From NCBI GenBank assembly GCA_017549365.1, contig JAFYUZ010000100.1, positions 1-64,000 of the forward strand: a DNA stretch of 64,000 bases, in the 5' to 3' direction. The notes beneath the pieces are model-generated. The model worked only from the letters and a program-made list of their open reading frames with translations. It did not search any database and was not told the DNA's origin. The position numbers and the translations under genes were made by a program. This document shows, piece after piece, positions 1-6,952 of this stretch (position 1 is the first letter of the stretch; the number at the start of each line of letters is the position of its first letter). This DNA comes from Clostridia bacterium (GTDB taxonomy: Bacteria; Bacillota; Clostridia; Oscillospirales; CAG-382).

Positions 1-638
1 GCAACGCCTTCGGGAACATTGTCTGCACCGTAGCACTTAACCTTAGCTCTGGGACCATCGGAATAAGGAGTTTCGGAAACAACTTTGATTTCTTCTGTGT
101 TAGCGTTGAACTCTGTCTTTACGTAGGTAAAGCCGTTGATTCTGGAGATGATGAACGCAGCATCCTTGCCAAGACCGTTAAGGATAACACGGAGAGGCTT
201 GTTTCTTACCTTGTTTGCGTTGAGGGCGATCTTGATAGCACCTTCAGCAGCAGCAAAAGATTCGTGACCTGCAAGGAAGCAGAAGCATTCGGTTTCTTCG
301 GAAAGAAGCATGGAACCGAGGTTACCGTGGCCGAGACCAACCTTGCGGTTTTCAGCAACAGAACCGGGGATGCAGAATGCCTGGAGACCGATGCCGATGG
401 CAGCTGCAGCGTCAGCAGCCTTTGTGCAACCCTTCTTGATTGCAATAGCGGCACCAACGGTGTATGCCCAAACTGCATTTTCAAAGCAGATAGGCTGAGT
501 TTCCTTTACGATCTTGTCGCAGTCAATGCCCTTCGCAAGGGTGATCTCGCGACATTCTTCGATGGATTTGATTCCGTATTCAGCAAGAACAGCATTGATT
601 TTATCAACGCGTCTTTCGTAGTTTTCAAATAATGCCAT
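1..638 (-). CDS. GGGtGRT family protein, C-terminus cut by window edge
   Basis: The first 212 codons are present, from the ATG at 638 to the window edge. The translation starts MALFENYERRVDKINAVLAE and continues with QPICFENAVWAYTVGAA and KVGLGHGNLGSMLLSEETE. I recognise this as the N-terminal part of the GGGtGRT family, which is common in anaerobic Firmicutes; the motif that names the family lies further downstream and is outside the window. No biochemical function is established. The gene follows the NifU-like scaffold gene by 17 bp, with a GGGAGGT ribosome binding site in the gap, so the two are translated from one message. The adjacency suggests an iron-sulfur or redox role, but that is inference. 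Family assignment is strong, function is unknown. Confidence 0.85.
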   Translation of the reverse strand, partial: MALFENYERRVDKINAVLAEYGIKSIEECREITLAKGIDCDKIVKETQPICFENAVWAYTVGAAIAIKKGCTKAADAAAAIGIGLQAFCIPGSVAENRKVGLGHGNLGSMLLSEETECFCFLAGHESFAAAEGAIKIALNANKVRNKPLRVILNGLGKDAAFIISRINGFTYVKTEFNANTEEIKVVSETPYSDGPRAKVKCYGADNVPEGV

Positions 639-655
639 TATTTCGTACCTCCCGA

Positions 656-1351
656 TTATTCTTTACGAGGATCGATGTACTTTACAGCTTCGTCGAATCT
701 GCCGTAGGTACCCTGAGCCTTCTTGTATGCGGTGTTGGGGTCGTCGCCCTTCTTGATGAAATCTGTCATCTTGCCGAGAGAAACGAATTCGTAACCGATA
801 ACCTGGTCGTCCTTGTCGAGAGCCATTCTTGTAACGTAGCCCTCAGCCATTTCAAGGTAACGAACGCCCTTTGCACGGGTGCCGTACATTGTACCAACCT
901 GCGAACGTGTGCCCTTGCCGAGGTCTTCAAGACCTGCGCCGATGGTAAGACCGTCTTCCGAGAAAGCAGACTGGCTTCTGCCGTATACGATCTGGAGGAA
1001 GAGTTCTCTCATTGCTGTGTTGATAGCGTCACAAACGAGGTCTGTGTTGAGAGCTTCGAGAATTGTCTTGCCCTGAAGAATTTCTGCCGCCATAGCTGCA
1101 GAGTGAGTCATACCCGAGCAACCGATGGTTTCAACGAGAGCTTCCTCGATGATACCGTTCTTGATGTTGAGCGAGAGCTTGCAGGCGCCCTGCTGAGGTG
1201 CGCACCAGCCGATACCGTGGGTAAAGCCCGAGATATCCTTGATTTCTTTTGCCTGGATCCATTTTCCTTCTTCGGGAATAGGAGCGGGACCGTGGTTAGG
1301 ACCCTTGGCAACAACACACATTTCTTCTACTTCGCGTGAATAAATAGCCAT
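656..1351 (-). CDS. NifU/IscU-like iron-sulfur scaffold protein associated with GGGtGRT
   Basis: This 231-residue protein carries a scaffold-like core. A first cysteine region (GWCAPQQGACKLSLNI, about residues 48-63) is followed by GIIEEALVETIGCSGM and later DLVCDAI, which match the order of the three cluster-ligand cysteines of IscU/SufU. Both ends are extended compared with a typical scaffold of about 130-150 residues: the N-terminus contains MCVVAKGPNHGPAPIPEEGK and there is a C-terminal alpha-helical part of about 80 residues. It is therefore a specialised relative rather than the general housekeeping scaffold. It sits between pduL and the GGGtGRT gene. Assembly or delivery of a cluster to its neighbour is plausible but inferred. 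Confidence 0.8.
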   Translation of the reverse strand: MAIYSREVEEMCVVAKGPNHGPAPIPEEGKWIQAKEIKDISGFTHGIGWCAPQQGACKLSLNIKNGIIEEALVETIGCSGMTHSAAMAAEILQGKTILEALNTDLVCDAINTAMRELFLQIVYGRSQSAFSEDGLTIGAGLEDLGKGTRSQVGTMYGTRAKGVRYLEMAEGYVTRMALDKDDQVIGYEFVSLGKMTDFIKKGDDPNTAYKKAQGTYGRFDEAVKYIDPRKE

Positions 1352-1421
1352 GATTTATGTCTCCTTTATTTTTATTTTTCTATTTTACCTTTGCATATCG
1401 CAAAAAGGTGTTTACAAATAA

Positions 1422-2018
1422 TTATTTGCAGTTGCAAACGCAGGTGTCGAGGATCTCAACTTCCATGCCGGGTACAGCACCGACAGCGTTGGATTCGTCT
1501 GTGTCGATGTGCATTGCGGAAGCAAACTTGTCGCTTACTCTTACAACAACGTCGCCGAGGATCGCTTTTCTTCCGTCAGAATCAACCTTAACGCAAACAA
1601 CCTGCTTGTCAGAAAGACCCATGTCGTTTGCTGTCTTTGTGTCGAGGTGGATGTGACGCATAGCTGCGATAACACCTTCTGCGATCTCAACTTCGCCGCA
1701 GGGACCAACAAGCTTGCATGCGCCCGAGCCTGCGATGTCGCCGGATTCTCTGATGGGAGCGTTAACGCCGATGCTGCGTGCATCTGTGAGCGAAAGCTCA
1801 ACCTGTGTTGCGGGTCTTGCGGGACCGAGAACAGAAACTCCGGGAAGCTCCTTCTTTGCGCCTACAACAGTTACTCTTTCTTCGCAAGCGAACTGACCGG
1901 GCTGGGAAAGATCCTTTTTCTTTGTGAGTTCGTGTCCCTTACCGAAAAGGATTTCGATGTGTTCGGCAGAAAGATGAAGATGTCTTGCCGATGTTTCGAG
2001 AAGAACTTTGTTTGCCAT
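1422..2018 (-). CDS. pduL: Phosphate propanoyltransferase PduL
   Basis: The 198-residue protein matches PduL, the phosphotransacylase unrelated to Pta that interconverts acyl-CoA and acyl-phosphate. Visible family blocks are SARHLHLSAEHIEILFG (zinc-binding histidines), LSQPGQFACEE, VLGPARPATQVELS, VIAAMRHIHL and the C-terminal SAMHIDTDESNA. It lacks the N-terminal encapsulation peptide seen on microcompartment forms and no shell-protein gene is nearby, so it is probably cytosolic and works with acetate kinase on acetyl-CoA. It is the first gene of the operon; the promoter lies at 2124-2152. The pairing with a scaffold and a GGGtGRT gene is unusual. The name is secure; the physiological acyl group is inferred. 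Confidence 0.93.
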   Translation of the reverse strand: MANKVLLETSARHLHLSAEHIEILFGKGHELTKKKDLSQPGQFACEERVTVVGAKKELPGVSVLGPARPATQVELSLTDARSIGVNAPIRESGDIAGSGACKLVGPCGEVEIAEGVIAAMRHIHLDTKTANDMGLSDKQVVCVKVDSDGRKAILGDVVVRVSDKFASAMHIDTDESNAVGAVPGMEVEILDTCVCNCK

Positions 2019-2123
2019 GATTTTATATCTCCTTTTTGTTTTGATTACAAAAAATGTTTGCCGGTAAAAAAACGGCCTTTTGGCGAAAAGACACTCTTTT
2101 CACATAATAAACCATTTTAGAAT

Positions 2124-2152
2124 AGTATAACACATTCTGATGAATCTTTCAA
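2124..2152 (-). promoter_or_regulatory. Sigma-A-type promoter for the pduL operon
   Basis: On the minus strand a -35 TTGAAA (2152-2147) and a -10 TATACT (2129-2124) are separated by 17 bp. They lie about 105 bp upstream of the pduL ATG and no other promoter is seen before the two downstream genes. Confidence 0.7.
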
Positions 2153-2193
2153 GACCTGCAGAAAATATTGTTATTATTTTTACAATCTTTTTT

Positions 2194-2222
2194 GGATATT
2201 TTTTGCCAAAAGGGAAAAAATA
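2194..2222 (+). promoter_or_regulatory. Candidate forespore-type (sigma-F/G) promoter for the germination operon
   Basis: GGATA (2194-2198) and GGAAAAAATA (2213-2222) lie 14 bp apart just before the germination receptor gene. The second box fits the sigma-F -10 consensus; the first is one base off the sigma-F -35 and fits the looser sigma-G -35. The spacer is short. No TTGACA/TATAAT pair was found in this interval. This is an inference from consensus matching in an A/T-rich stretch. Confidence 0.3.
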
Positions 2223-2252
2223 TAACAAAAGTTTATTGTTGAGGAAGAAAAA

Positions 2253-3665
2253 ATGCAAAAAGATCTTACGTCAAACGGGCTTTGCCTATATCTCAAGGAC
2301 AAATTTTCGGCAAGCTGTGATTTTGCCCTGCGCAAAATCGATCTGCCCTGCGGCGTTCGGGTGTATGCCGCGTCGATAATCGGACTTTGCGACAAGGAGT
2401 ATATTTCCGAATTTGTAATAGAACCGCTTTTTGAGCTTGACGACAAAAAATATTTACCCGACGCGGTGTTTGCTTCAAGTCTTTTAAGACTTGAAGATGC
2501 CGAAAAAGCGGTTTCCTCTCTTCTTTTTGGCAACGTTGTCATATTTTTTGATCTTGATGGGCAAAACTTTATTTTTGCCACCGATGCAAGATCAAAAAAT
2601 GCAAGATCCATAAGCGAGCCGGAAGGCGAAGTGGTGATAAGAGGACCGAGAGAGGGGTTTGTGGAAAGCGCCGTGTTGAACGTGGCGCTTTTGCGAAAAA
2701 GGCTTGTGACCGAAAGGCTTTGTGTAGAGAAAACGACGGTGGGATATATTTCGCCCACCGAAGTTTACATCGTTTATCTCGACGGAATTGCAGACAAAAA
2801 GGTGATAGAGCGCATCAAGCAAAGATTGTCAAAAATAGATATTCCCACCGTTATCGATTCGGGATATATCGAGCATACGCTTGGCGATTCGCGCTATCCG
2901 CTGTTTCCCGACGTGGGAAATTCCGAAAAGCCCGACAAGGTGGCGGCGAAGCTTGTGGGGGGCAGAGTTGCCGTGGTTTGCGACGGAAGTCCGTGTGTGC
3001 TTACCCTGCCGTATTTTTTTGTTGAAAGTCTGCAATCGGCAGAAGATTATCTGAAATCTCCGTATTATGCCACTTTTTTGCGAATACTGCGGGTTTTGGG
3101 CACTCTTATTGCCGTTTTTTTGCCCGGAATATACATTGCCCTTTTGCAATTTGACGTTTCGGCGATACCCCACACTTTGTATATGACGATAACCGAAGCA
3201 CGAAACGATATTCCGTTCACTCCCTTTACAGAGCTTGTCGTTTTGCTTTTTGTTTTCGAAATAATCCGAGAGGTGGGAGTGCGGATGCCAAGAGCAGTGG
3301 GAGATGCCGTGTCGATCGTGGCAGGCATAATTCTCGGGGATGCCGCCATAAAAGCGGGCATTGCCTCGGCACCCGTAATAATGGTGGCGGCACTTTCGGC
3401 AACCTGCAATTTTATCGATCCGCCGATAATGAATGCATTGCCGCTGATAAGACTTTCAAACCTTGTTTTTGCCCGAATTTTCGGACTTTTCGGAGTGGCG
3501 TTTTTTATGCTTGCGCTTGCCGCCGCGCTGTGTGTCAAAACGAGCGGGGGAAAACCGTATCTTCTGCCCTTTGCGCCTACCGTTCCGAAAGGACTTCTTG
3601 ACGGCATTGTTGCCGTACCCGATATTGCGCTTAAACATGCACCCGACGAAACGGAGGAAAAATGA
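2253..3665 (+). CDS. Spore germination receptor A subunit (GerA/GerKA family)
   Basis: This 470-residue protein matches the A subunit of spore germinant receptors, which sit in the inner spore membrane. The soluble N-terminal half contains VVIRGPREGFVESAVLNVAL and the DKKVIERIKQRL block. The C-terminal half has several hydrophobic segments from about residue 265, with the family stretches TPFTELVVLLFVFEIIREVGVRMP and FIDPPIMNALPLIRLSN. The length is near the usual 480-500. The start is set by GAGGAAG nine bases upstream of the ATG. The stop overlaps the next gene's start (ATGA), so the operon is translationally coupled. The germinant is not predictable from sequence. Confidence 0.92.
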   Translation: MQKDLTSNGLCLYLKDKFSASCDFALRKIDLPCGVRVYAASIIGLCDKEYISEFVIEPLFELDDKKYLPDAVFASSLLRLEDAEKAVSSLLFGNVVIFFDLDGQNFIFATDARSKNARSISEPEGEVVIRGPREGFVESAVLNVALLRKRLVTERLCVEKTTVGYISPTEVYIVYLDGIADKKVIERIKQRLSKIDIPTVIDSGYIEHTLGDSRYPLFPDVGNSEKPDKVAAKLVGGRVAVVCDGSPCVLTLPYFFVESLQSAEDYLKSPYYATFLRILRVLGTLIAVFLPGIYIALLQFDVSAIPHTLYMTITEARNDIPFTPFTELVVLLFVFEIIREVGVRMPRAVGDAVSIVAGIILGDAAIKAGIASAPVIMVAALSATCNFIDPPIMNALPLIRLSNLVFARIFGLFGVAFFMLALAAALCVKTSGGKPYLLPFAPTVPKGLLDGIVAVPDIALKHAPDETEEK

Positions 3666-4159
3666 TAAAAAGGTTTATATTTGTTTTGCTGGCGGCATTT
3701 TTCCTTTCTTCCTGCACTGCCGAGCGGCAGGATGAGCATCTTTTTTGCAAAAAATTGGGCTTTGACCTTGACTCTGACGGGAAAATACGCATCACGGCAT
3801 ATCTCACCTCGTCGGGAAAGGACACCCCCGAAAAAGACGGCGCAAGGCTTGTGACAAGGACGGCAAACGATGTGCACGGCGCGATGGCTATGCTTGAAAA
3901 CGAATTTGACAGCATACTTTTCAAACCGCTTGAAGAAATAATCTTCGGGCAGACGGTGGACCGGAAGACCGAAAGAAAACTGATGGAAATGCTTGTTAAT
4001 CAAAGCGAATTTCAGCTGAAATGCAGTATCCGCCGCGAAAAAAGCGCGCATATTGCGATAAAGGAAAACGATGGTGCATCCGAAAACGAATCGGTTGCTT
4101 TTTCGGAATATTTCAGAAACATGAAGGAGAGAAGGAATGAAAAAGAGCAGGGAACTTGA
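3662..4159 (+). CDS. Short lipoprotein in the germination operon (possible reduced C subunit)
   Basis: A 165-residue protein with a clear lipoprotein signal: a basic start, hydrophobic core and lipobox LSSC with the cysteine near residue 18. The mature part contains LVTRTANDVHGAMAMLENEFD and KPLEEIIFGQTVDRKTERKLMEML, which resemble the early part of Ger(x)C lipoproteins. Standard C subunits are about 370 residues, so this would cover only the first domain. The coding frame is intact on both sides and the gene overlaps both neighbours, so it does not look like a frameshift fragment. Position between A and B subunits supports a GerC role; the assignment is an inference. Confidence 0.65.
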   Translation: MIKRFIFVLLAAFFLSSCTAERQDEHLFCKKLGFDLDSDGKIRITAYLTSSGKDTPEKDGARLVTRTANDVHGAMAMLENEFDSILFKPLEEIIFGQTVDRKTERKLMEMLVNQSEFQLKCSIRREKSAHIAIKENDGASENESVAFSEYFRNMKERRNEKEQGT

Positions 4160-5195
4160 GAATTTTTTTGCATATTTTGCCTGTCTTTTGTCGGGGATTT
4201 CGTTTTTTTCTCTGCCTGCGGATGCCGAAAATTTTGCATCTGCAATCCTGACACAACTTTTTACCCTTGCGGTGGTTTTTGCCGTTTTGTGCCCGTTTTT
4301 AAAGATAAAAAACGCCGCGAGCACAGAAGTAAAAAAGGAAAAGAGCGTAAGTAACCTGTTTTTTTCGATCCTTGGGGCAATATTCTGTGCCGCGGCGTAC
4401 GCTTTTTTTACAAAAACCTTTGTGCTTGATCTTCCGTCGGTGTCCCACGATTTTTCGGGCGGAAGGTTTTCGCACTTTTTCGTTTTCCTTTCACTTTTGC
4501 TTTCGCTATATATCGGCAAACGCTCGTTTTTTTCGTATTCGGGGGTGAGTTTGCTGGTTTTGCCGATTCTCGTTTTGCCGTTTTTTCTGACCTTTTTCAA
4601 TTTTCTCGAATACAAAGATGGCTTTGATGTCGCTTTATTTGCCGCAAAGCCTGCGTTTTGCGCAAATTACTTTTTTGATGCGCTGATAAATTGTGCGGGT
4701 ATTTCCACACTTATCTTTCTGAATCCGCGAGGGGGCGGCTGTGACAAAAAAGGCCTTGGTGCGGCTTTTCTTGCCTTTGCGATTTTTACGGTTTTTGAGG
4801 GGGCAAAATATCTTTTGTGGTTCGGAAAGGAAAATCTTCCGCTCGTCGTCCGCCCCGACAGAACCATGCTTTCGCAGGTCCCGTTTATGAATGTTCAGGA
4901 GATATTTTTGTTTTCGTGGTATTTTGCATATATGCTGAAGATCGTGATTTTTTCGACTGCGACAAGAATTTTTGTGCAAAACGTATTGGGCTTTGGGGCA
5001 AAAAGAAAAAGACCGCCCGAATGGCAGGGCTATCTTCTGACGGTTGTTTTATTGTATTCTGCTTTTTTGTTTTTGCCGTATTCGCAGAGCAAAACATTTG
5101 CCCTTGCGGCTTTTTTGGGATTGTTTGTCTGCTGTTTTTCGTTTCTTTTGGCAAAATCACTGAAAAATCGGCGAAAAAGCGGAAAAGCTTCTTGA
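4137..5195 (+). CDS. Germination receptor B subunit-like permease (GerAB/GerKB type)
   Basis: A 352-residue polytopic membrane protein with about ten hydrophobic segments and an otherwise basic, short-looped layout. Length and context (behind an A subunit and a lipoprotein) match the B subunit, a member of the amino acid/polyamine/organocation transporter superfamily that binds germinant. Sequence conservation is low to my eye; EYKDGFDVALF and RPDRTMLSQVPFMNVQEIFLFSWY resemble the family positions around the fourth and seventh helices. It starts 23 bp inside the lipoprotein gene with GAGAAGG upstream. Gene order A-C-B differs from the A-B-C order in Bacillus. Alternative: an unrelated membrane protein of a degenerate receptor. 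Confidence 0.7.
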   Translation: MKKSRELENFFAYFACLLSGISFFSLPADAENFASAILTQLFTLAVVFAVLCPFLKIKNAASTEVKKEKSVSNLFFSILGAIFCAAAYAFFTKTFVLDLPSVSHDFSGGRFSHFFVFLSLLLSLYIGKRSFFSYSGVSLLVLPILVLPFFLTFFNFLEYKDGFDVALFAAKPAFCANYFFDALINCAGISTLIFLNPRGGGCDKKGLGAAFLAFAIFTVFEGAKYLLWFGKENLPLVVRPDRTMLSQVPFMNVQEIFLFSWYFAYMLKIVIFSTATRIFVQNVLGFGAKRKRPPEWQGYLLTVVLLYSAFLFLPYSQSKTFALAAFLGLFVCCFSFLLAKSLKNRRKSGKAS

Positions 5196-5278
5196 ATAAA
5201 CCCGTTTTCCGACAACAGGATAAGACAGTTTTTTTGCGCAGGGCAAGGTATAATCAAAAAAGTATCGGAGGTGAAAAA

Positions 5279-5605
5279 ATGGATCTTACCGTATGGAACG
5301 AAAAGGACAAGCTTTTTTTGAAAATTTGCGGAGAGGTTGACCATCACGCCGTAAAGGACACACGCGAAAAGGTGGACAGCCTGATTTTGAAAAACCATCC
5401 AAAAACCCTTATTATGGATCTTTCGCAGATCGACTTTATGGACTCGTCGGGTCTTGGCTTTGTTTTGGGCAGACTTCGTAAAATGAATGATATAAAGGGT
5501 GAAATGCTGGTGCTTGACCCCGCGCGGCGCGTGGAGGATATGCTGAAAATGGCAGGCGCCGACAAGCTTTTGAAGATAGTACGCACAAAGGACAAGATAT
5601 CCTGA
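5279..5605 (+). CDS. spoIIAA: Anti-sigma-F factor antagonist SpoIIAA
   Basis: A STAS-domain protein of 108 residues. The phosphorylation motif DFMDSSGLGFVLGR is present, with the conserved serine that SpoIIAB phosphorylates and SpoIIE dephosphorylates. The unphosphorylated form releases sigma-F by binding SpoIIAB, starting forespore gene expression. The start at 5279 is chosen because GGAGGT lies seven bases upstream and the product then has exactly the family length; the longer open frame upstream only overlaps the previous gene. First gene of the spoIIAA-spoIIAB-sigF operon. A TATAAT (5249-5254) lies upstream but without a good -35, and I could not find a clean sigma-H promoter. Confidence 0.95.
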   Translation: MDLTVWNEKDKLFLKICGEVDHHAVKDTREKVDSLILKNHPKTLIMDLSQIDFMDSSGLGFVLGRLRKMNDIKGEMLVLDPARRVEDMLKMAGADKLLKIVRTKDKIS

Positions 5606-5641
5606 ACTTTTTTATAAAAAACGAAAGGACTTTGCAACAAA

Positions 5642-6106
5642 ATGAAAAAAATTCTCAATTATTTCAAGACCACCTTGTATGCCTCGTCGGTAAACGAGGG
5701 GTATGCGCGGGTTTTGGTGTCGGCGTTTGCCGCCCAGCTCGACCCAACCGTTGAGGAGATTGCTGACATAAAAACCGCTGTGTCCGAGGCGGTGACAAAC
5801 TGTATTGTCCACGCATACAAATACGAGCAGGACGAAAAAAAGAAAAAGATATACATACAGGGCAAATATGACACGGATGGATTTTTGACGGTCGTGGTAA
5901 AAGACAGCGGATGCGGTATAGACGACGTGAAGCTTGCCATGCAACCTCTTTTTACCACCGATGCGGCAAACGAAAGAAGCGGAATGGGTTTTTCGATAAT
6001 GGAAAGCTTTACCGACAAGCTGACGGTGCGTTCGCAAAAAGACAAGGGCACCAGCGTGACCATGGTAAAAAGGCTGAATTTCAAAAAAAGACTGTCGGAT
6101 TCATAA
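5642..6106 (+). CDS. spoIIAB: Anti-sigma-F factor and serine kinase SpoIIAB
   Basis: A 154-residue GHKL-fold kinase. The N box is seen at EAVTNCIVHAYKYE, the G1 box at DSGCGIDD and the G2 box at ERSGMGFSIMESF. It holds sigma-F inactive in an ATP-bound complex and phosphorylates SpoIIAA. It lies 36 bp after spoIIAA and 17 bp before sigF, in the same order as in Bacillus and Clostridium. The C-terminal tail is slightly longer than the roughly 146 residues of the Bacillus protein. Confidence 0.96.
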   Translation: MKKILNYFKTTLYASSVNEGYARVLVSAFAAQLDPTVEEIADIKTAVSEAVTNCIVHAYKYEQDEKKKKIYIQGKYDTDGFLTVVVKDSGCGIDDVKLAMQPLFTTDAANERSGMGFSIMESFTDKLTVRSQKDKGTSVTMVKRLNFKKRLSDS

Positions 6107-6123
6107 ATTTGCGGTGAAAGTTT

Positions 6124-6840
6124 ATGTATGACAATACAAGAAATATTGAACTGGTGCGGCTTGCAAAGCAGGGGGACGAGAGGGCGCTTGACGAGCTGAT
6201 CGGCGAAAACACGGGACTTGTCAAAAGCATTGCCCTGCGTTTTCAGGGACGTGGGCAGGAAGCTGAGGATCTGATACAGATAGGAAATATCGGAATGATG
6301 AAAGCGGTGCGCGGTTTTGACGAAAGCTTCGGCACGGCTTTTTCCACCTACGCCGTGCATATGGTAACGGGAGAGCTCAAACGTTTTTTGCGGGACGACG
6401 GCCTTGTAAAGATCAGCCGCGATATCAAGCGCCGCGGATATCTGCTTTATCGCGCATCCGAAGAATTTGCGGCAAAAAACGGGCGCGAGCCCAAAGTTTC
6501 CGAGCTGTGCGAGCTTTGTTCGATGAGCTATGACGAGGTGGTAACCTCTATGGAGGCGATGTTGCCTCCCGTATCACTGCAGGAAAAGACGGGCGACGAG
6601 GATTCGGCAACCTTTGAGGAGCTTATCGGAGTGGACAACGGCGAGGAGTTGACCGACAGGCTTGCGCTTTCGGAGGCGCTGAAAAAACTGCCCGATGACG
6701 AGAGAAAACTGATATACCTGCGATATTTTCGCGGAATGACCCAAAGCGAAAGCGCAAAACAGCTGGGGCTTTCGCAGGTAAAGGTTTCGCGACGGGAAAA
6801 GAAGATCATCGAAAAACTGCGCCGTGAAATAATAGTTTGA
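6124..6840 (+). CDS. sigF: RNA polymerase sporulation sigma factor sigma-F
   Basis: A 238-residue sigma-70 family factor. Region 2 contains FQGRGQEAEDLIQIGNIGMMKAVRGFD and FSTYAVHMVTGELKRFLRDDG; region 3 follows; region 4 ends with the helix-turn-helix LGLSQVKVSRREKKIIEKLR. The operon position directly after spoIIAB identifies it as the first forespore factor rather than sigma-G. The ribosome binding site is weak (GCGGTGAAAG), consistent with coupling to spoIIAB. A short weak hairpin (GCAAA/TTTGC, about 6844-6861) follows, not a convincing terminator. Confidence 0.95.
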   Translation: MYDNTRNIELVRLAKQGDERALDELIGENTGLVKSIALRFQGRGQEAEDLIQIGNIGMMKAVRGFDESFGTAFSTYAVHMVTGELKRFLRDDGLVKISRDIKRRGYLLYRASEEFAAKNGREPKVSELCELCSMSYDEVVTSMEAMLPPVSLQEKTGDEDSATFEELIGVDNGEELTDRLALSEALKKLPDDERKLIYLRYFRGMTQSESAKQLGLSQVKVSRREKKIIEKLRREIIV

Positions 6841-6880
6841 AAAGCAAAGACGCAGTTTTGCATTTTAATAAGGGTGGTTA

Positions 6881-6909
6881 TTGACAAAAGTGCAAAAAAT
6901 TGGTACAAT
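6881..6909 (+). promoter_or_regulatory. Sigma-A promoter for the phosphohexomutase
   Basis: TTGACA (6881-6886) and TACAAT (6904-6909) with a 17-bp spacer, ending 43 bp before the start codon. It uncouples this gene from the sporulation operon upstream. Confidence 0.85.
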
Positions 6910-6952
6910 AGAGGTAAAGTTATAACAAACCCTTATGAAAGGAATTTTTAAA

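Noticed and set aside
656-1339. Long plus-strand frame (632-1339) opposite the scaffold gene
   Set aside because: Its translation is cysteine- and valine-rich without motifs, and the minus strand has clear family motifs, a ribosome binding site and operon context.
3065-4615. Minus-strand open frame of 516 codons across the germination operon
   Set aside because: Very basic, low-complexity translation with no ribosome binding site; the plus-strand genes have signal sequences, membrane segments and overlapping starts.
5215-5254. Sigma-H promoter for spoIIA (ACAGGATAA box)
   Set aside because: The -35-like box fits, but the nearest GAAT-like -10 is about ten bases too far and has a mismatch, so I do not list it.
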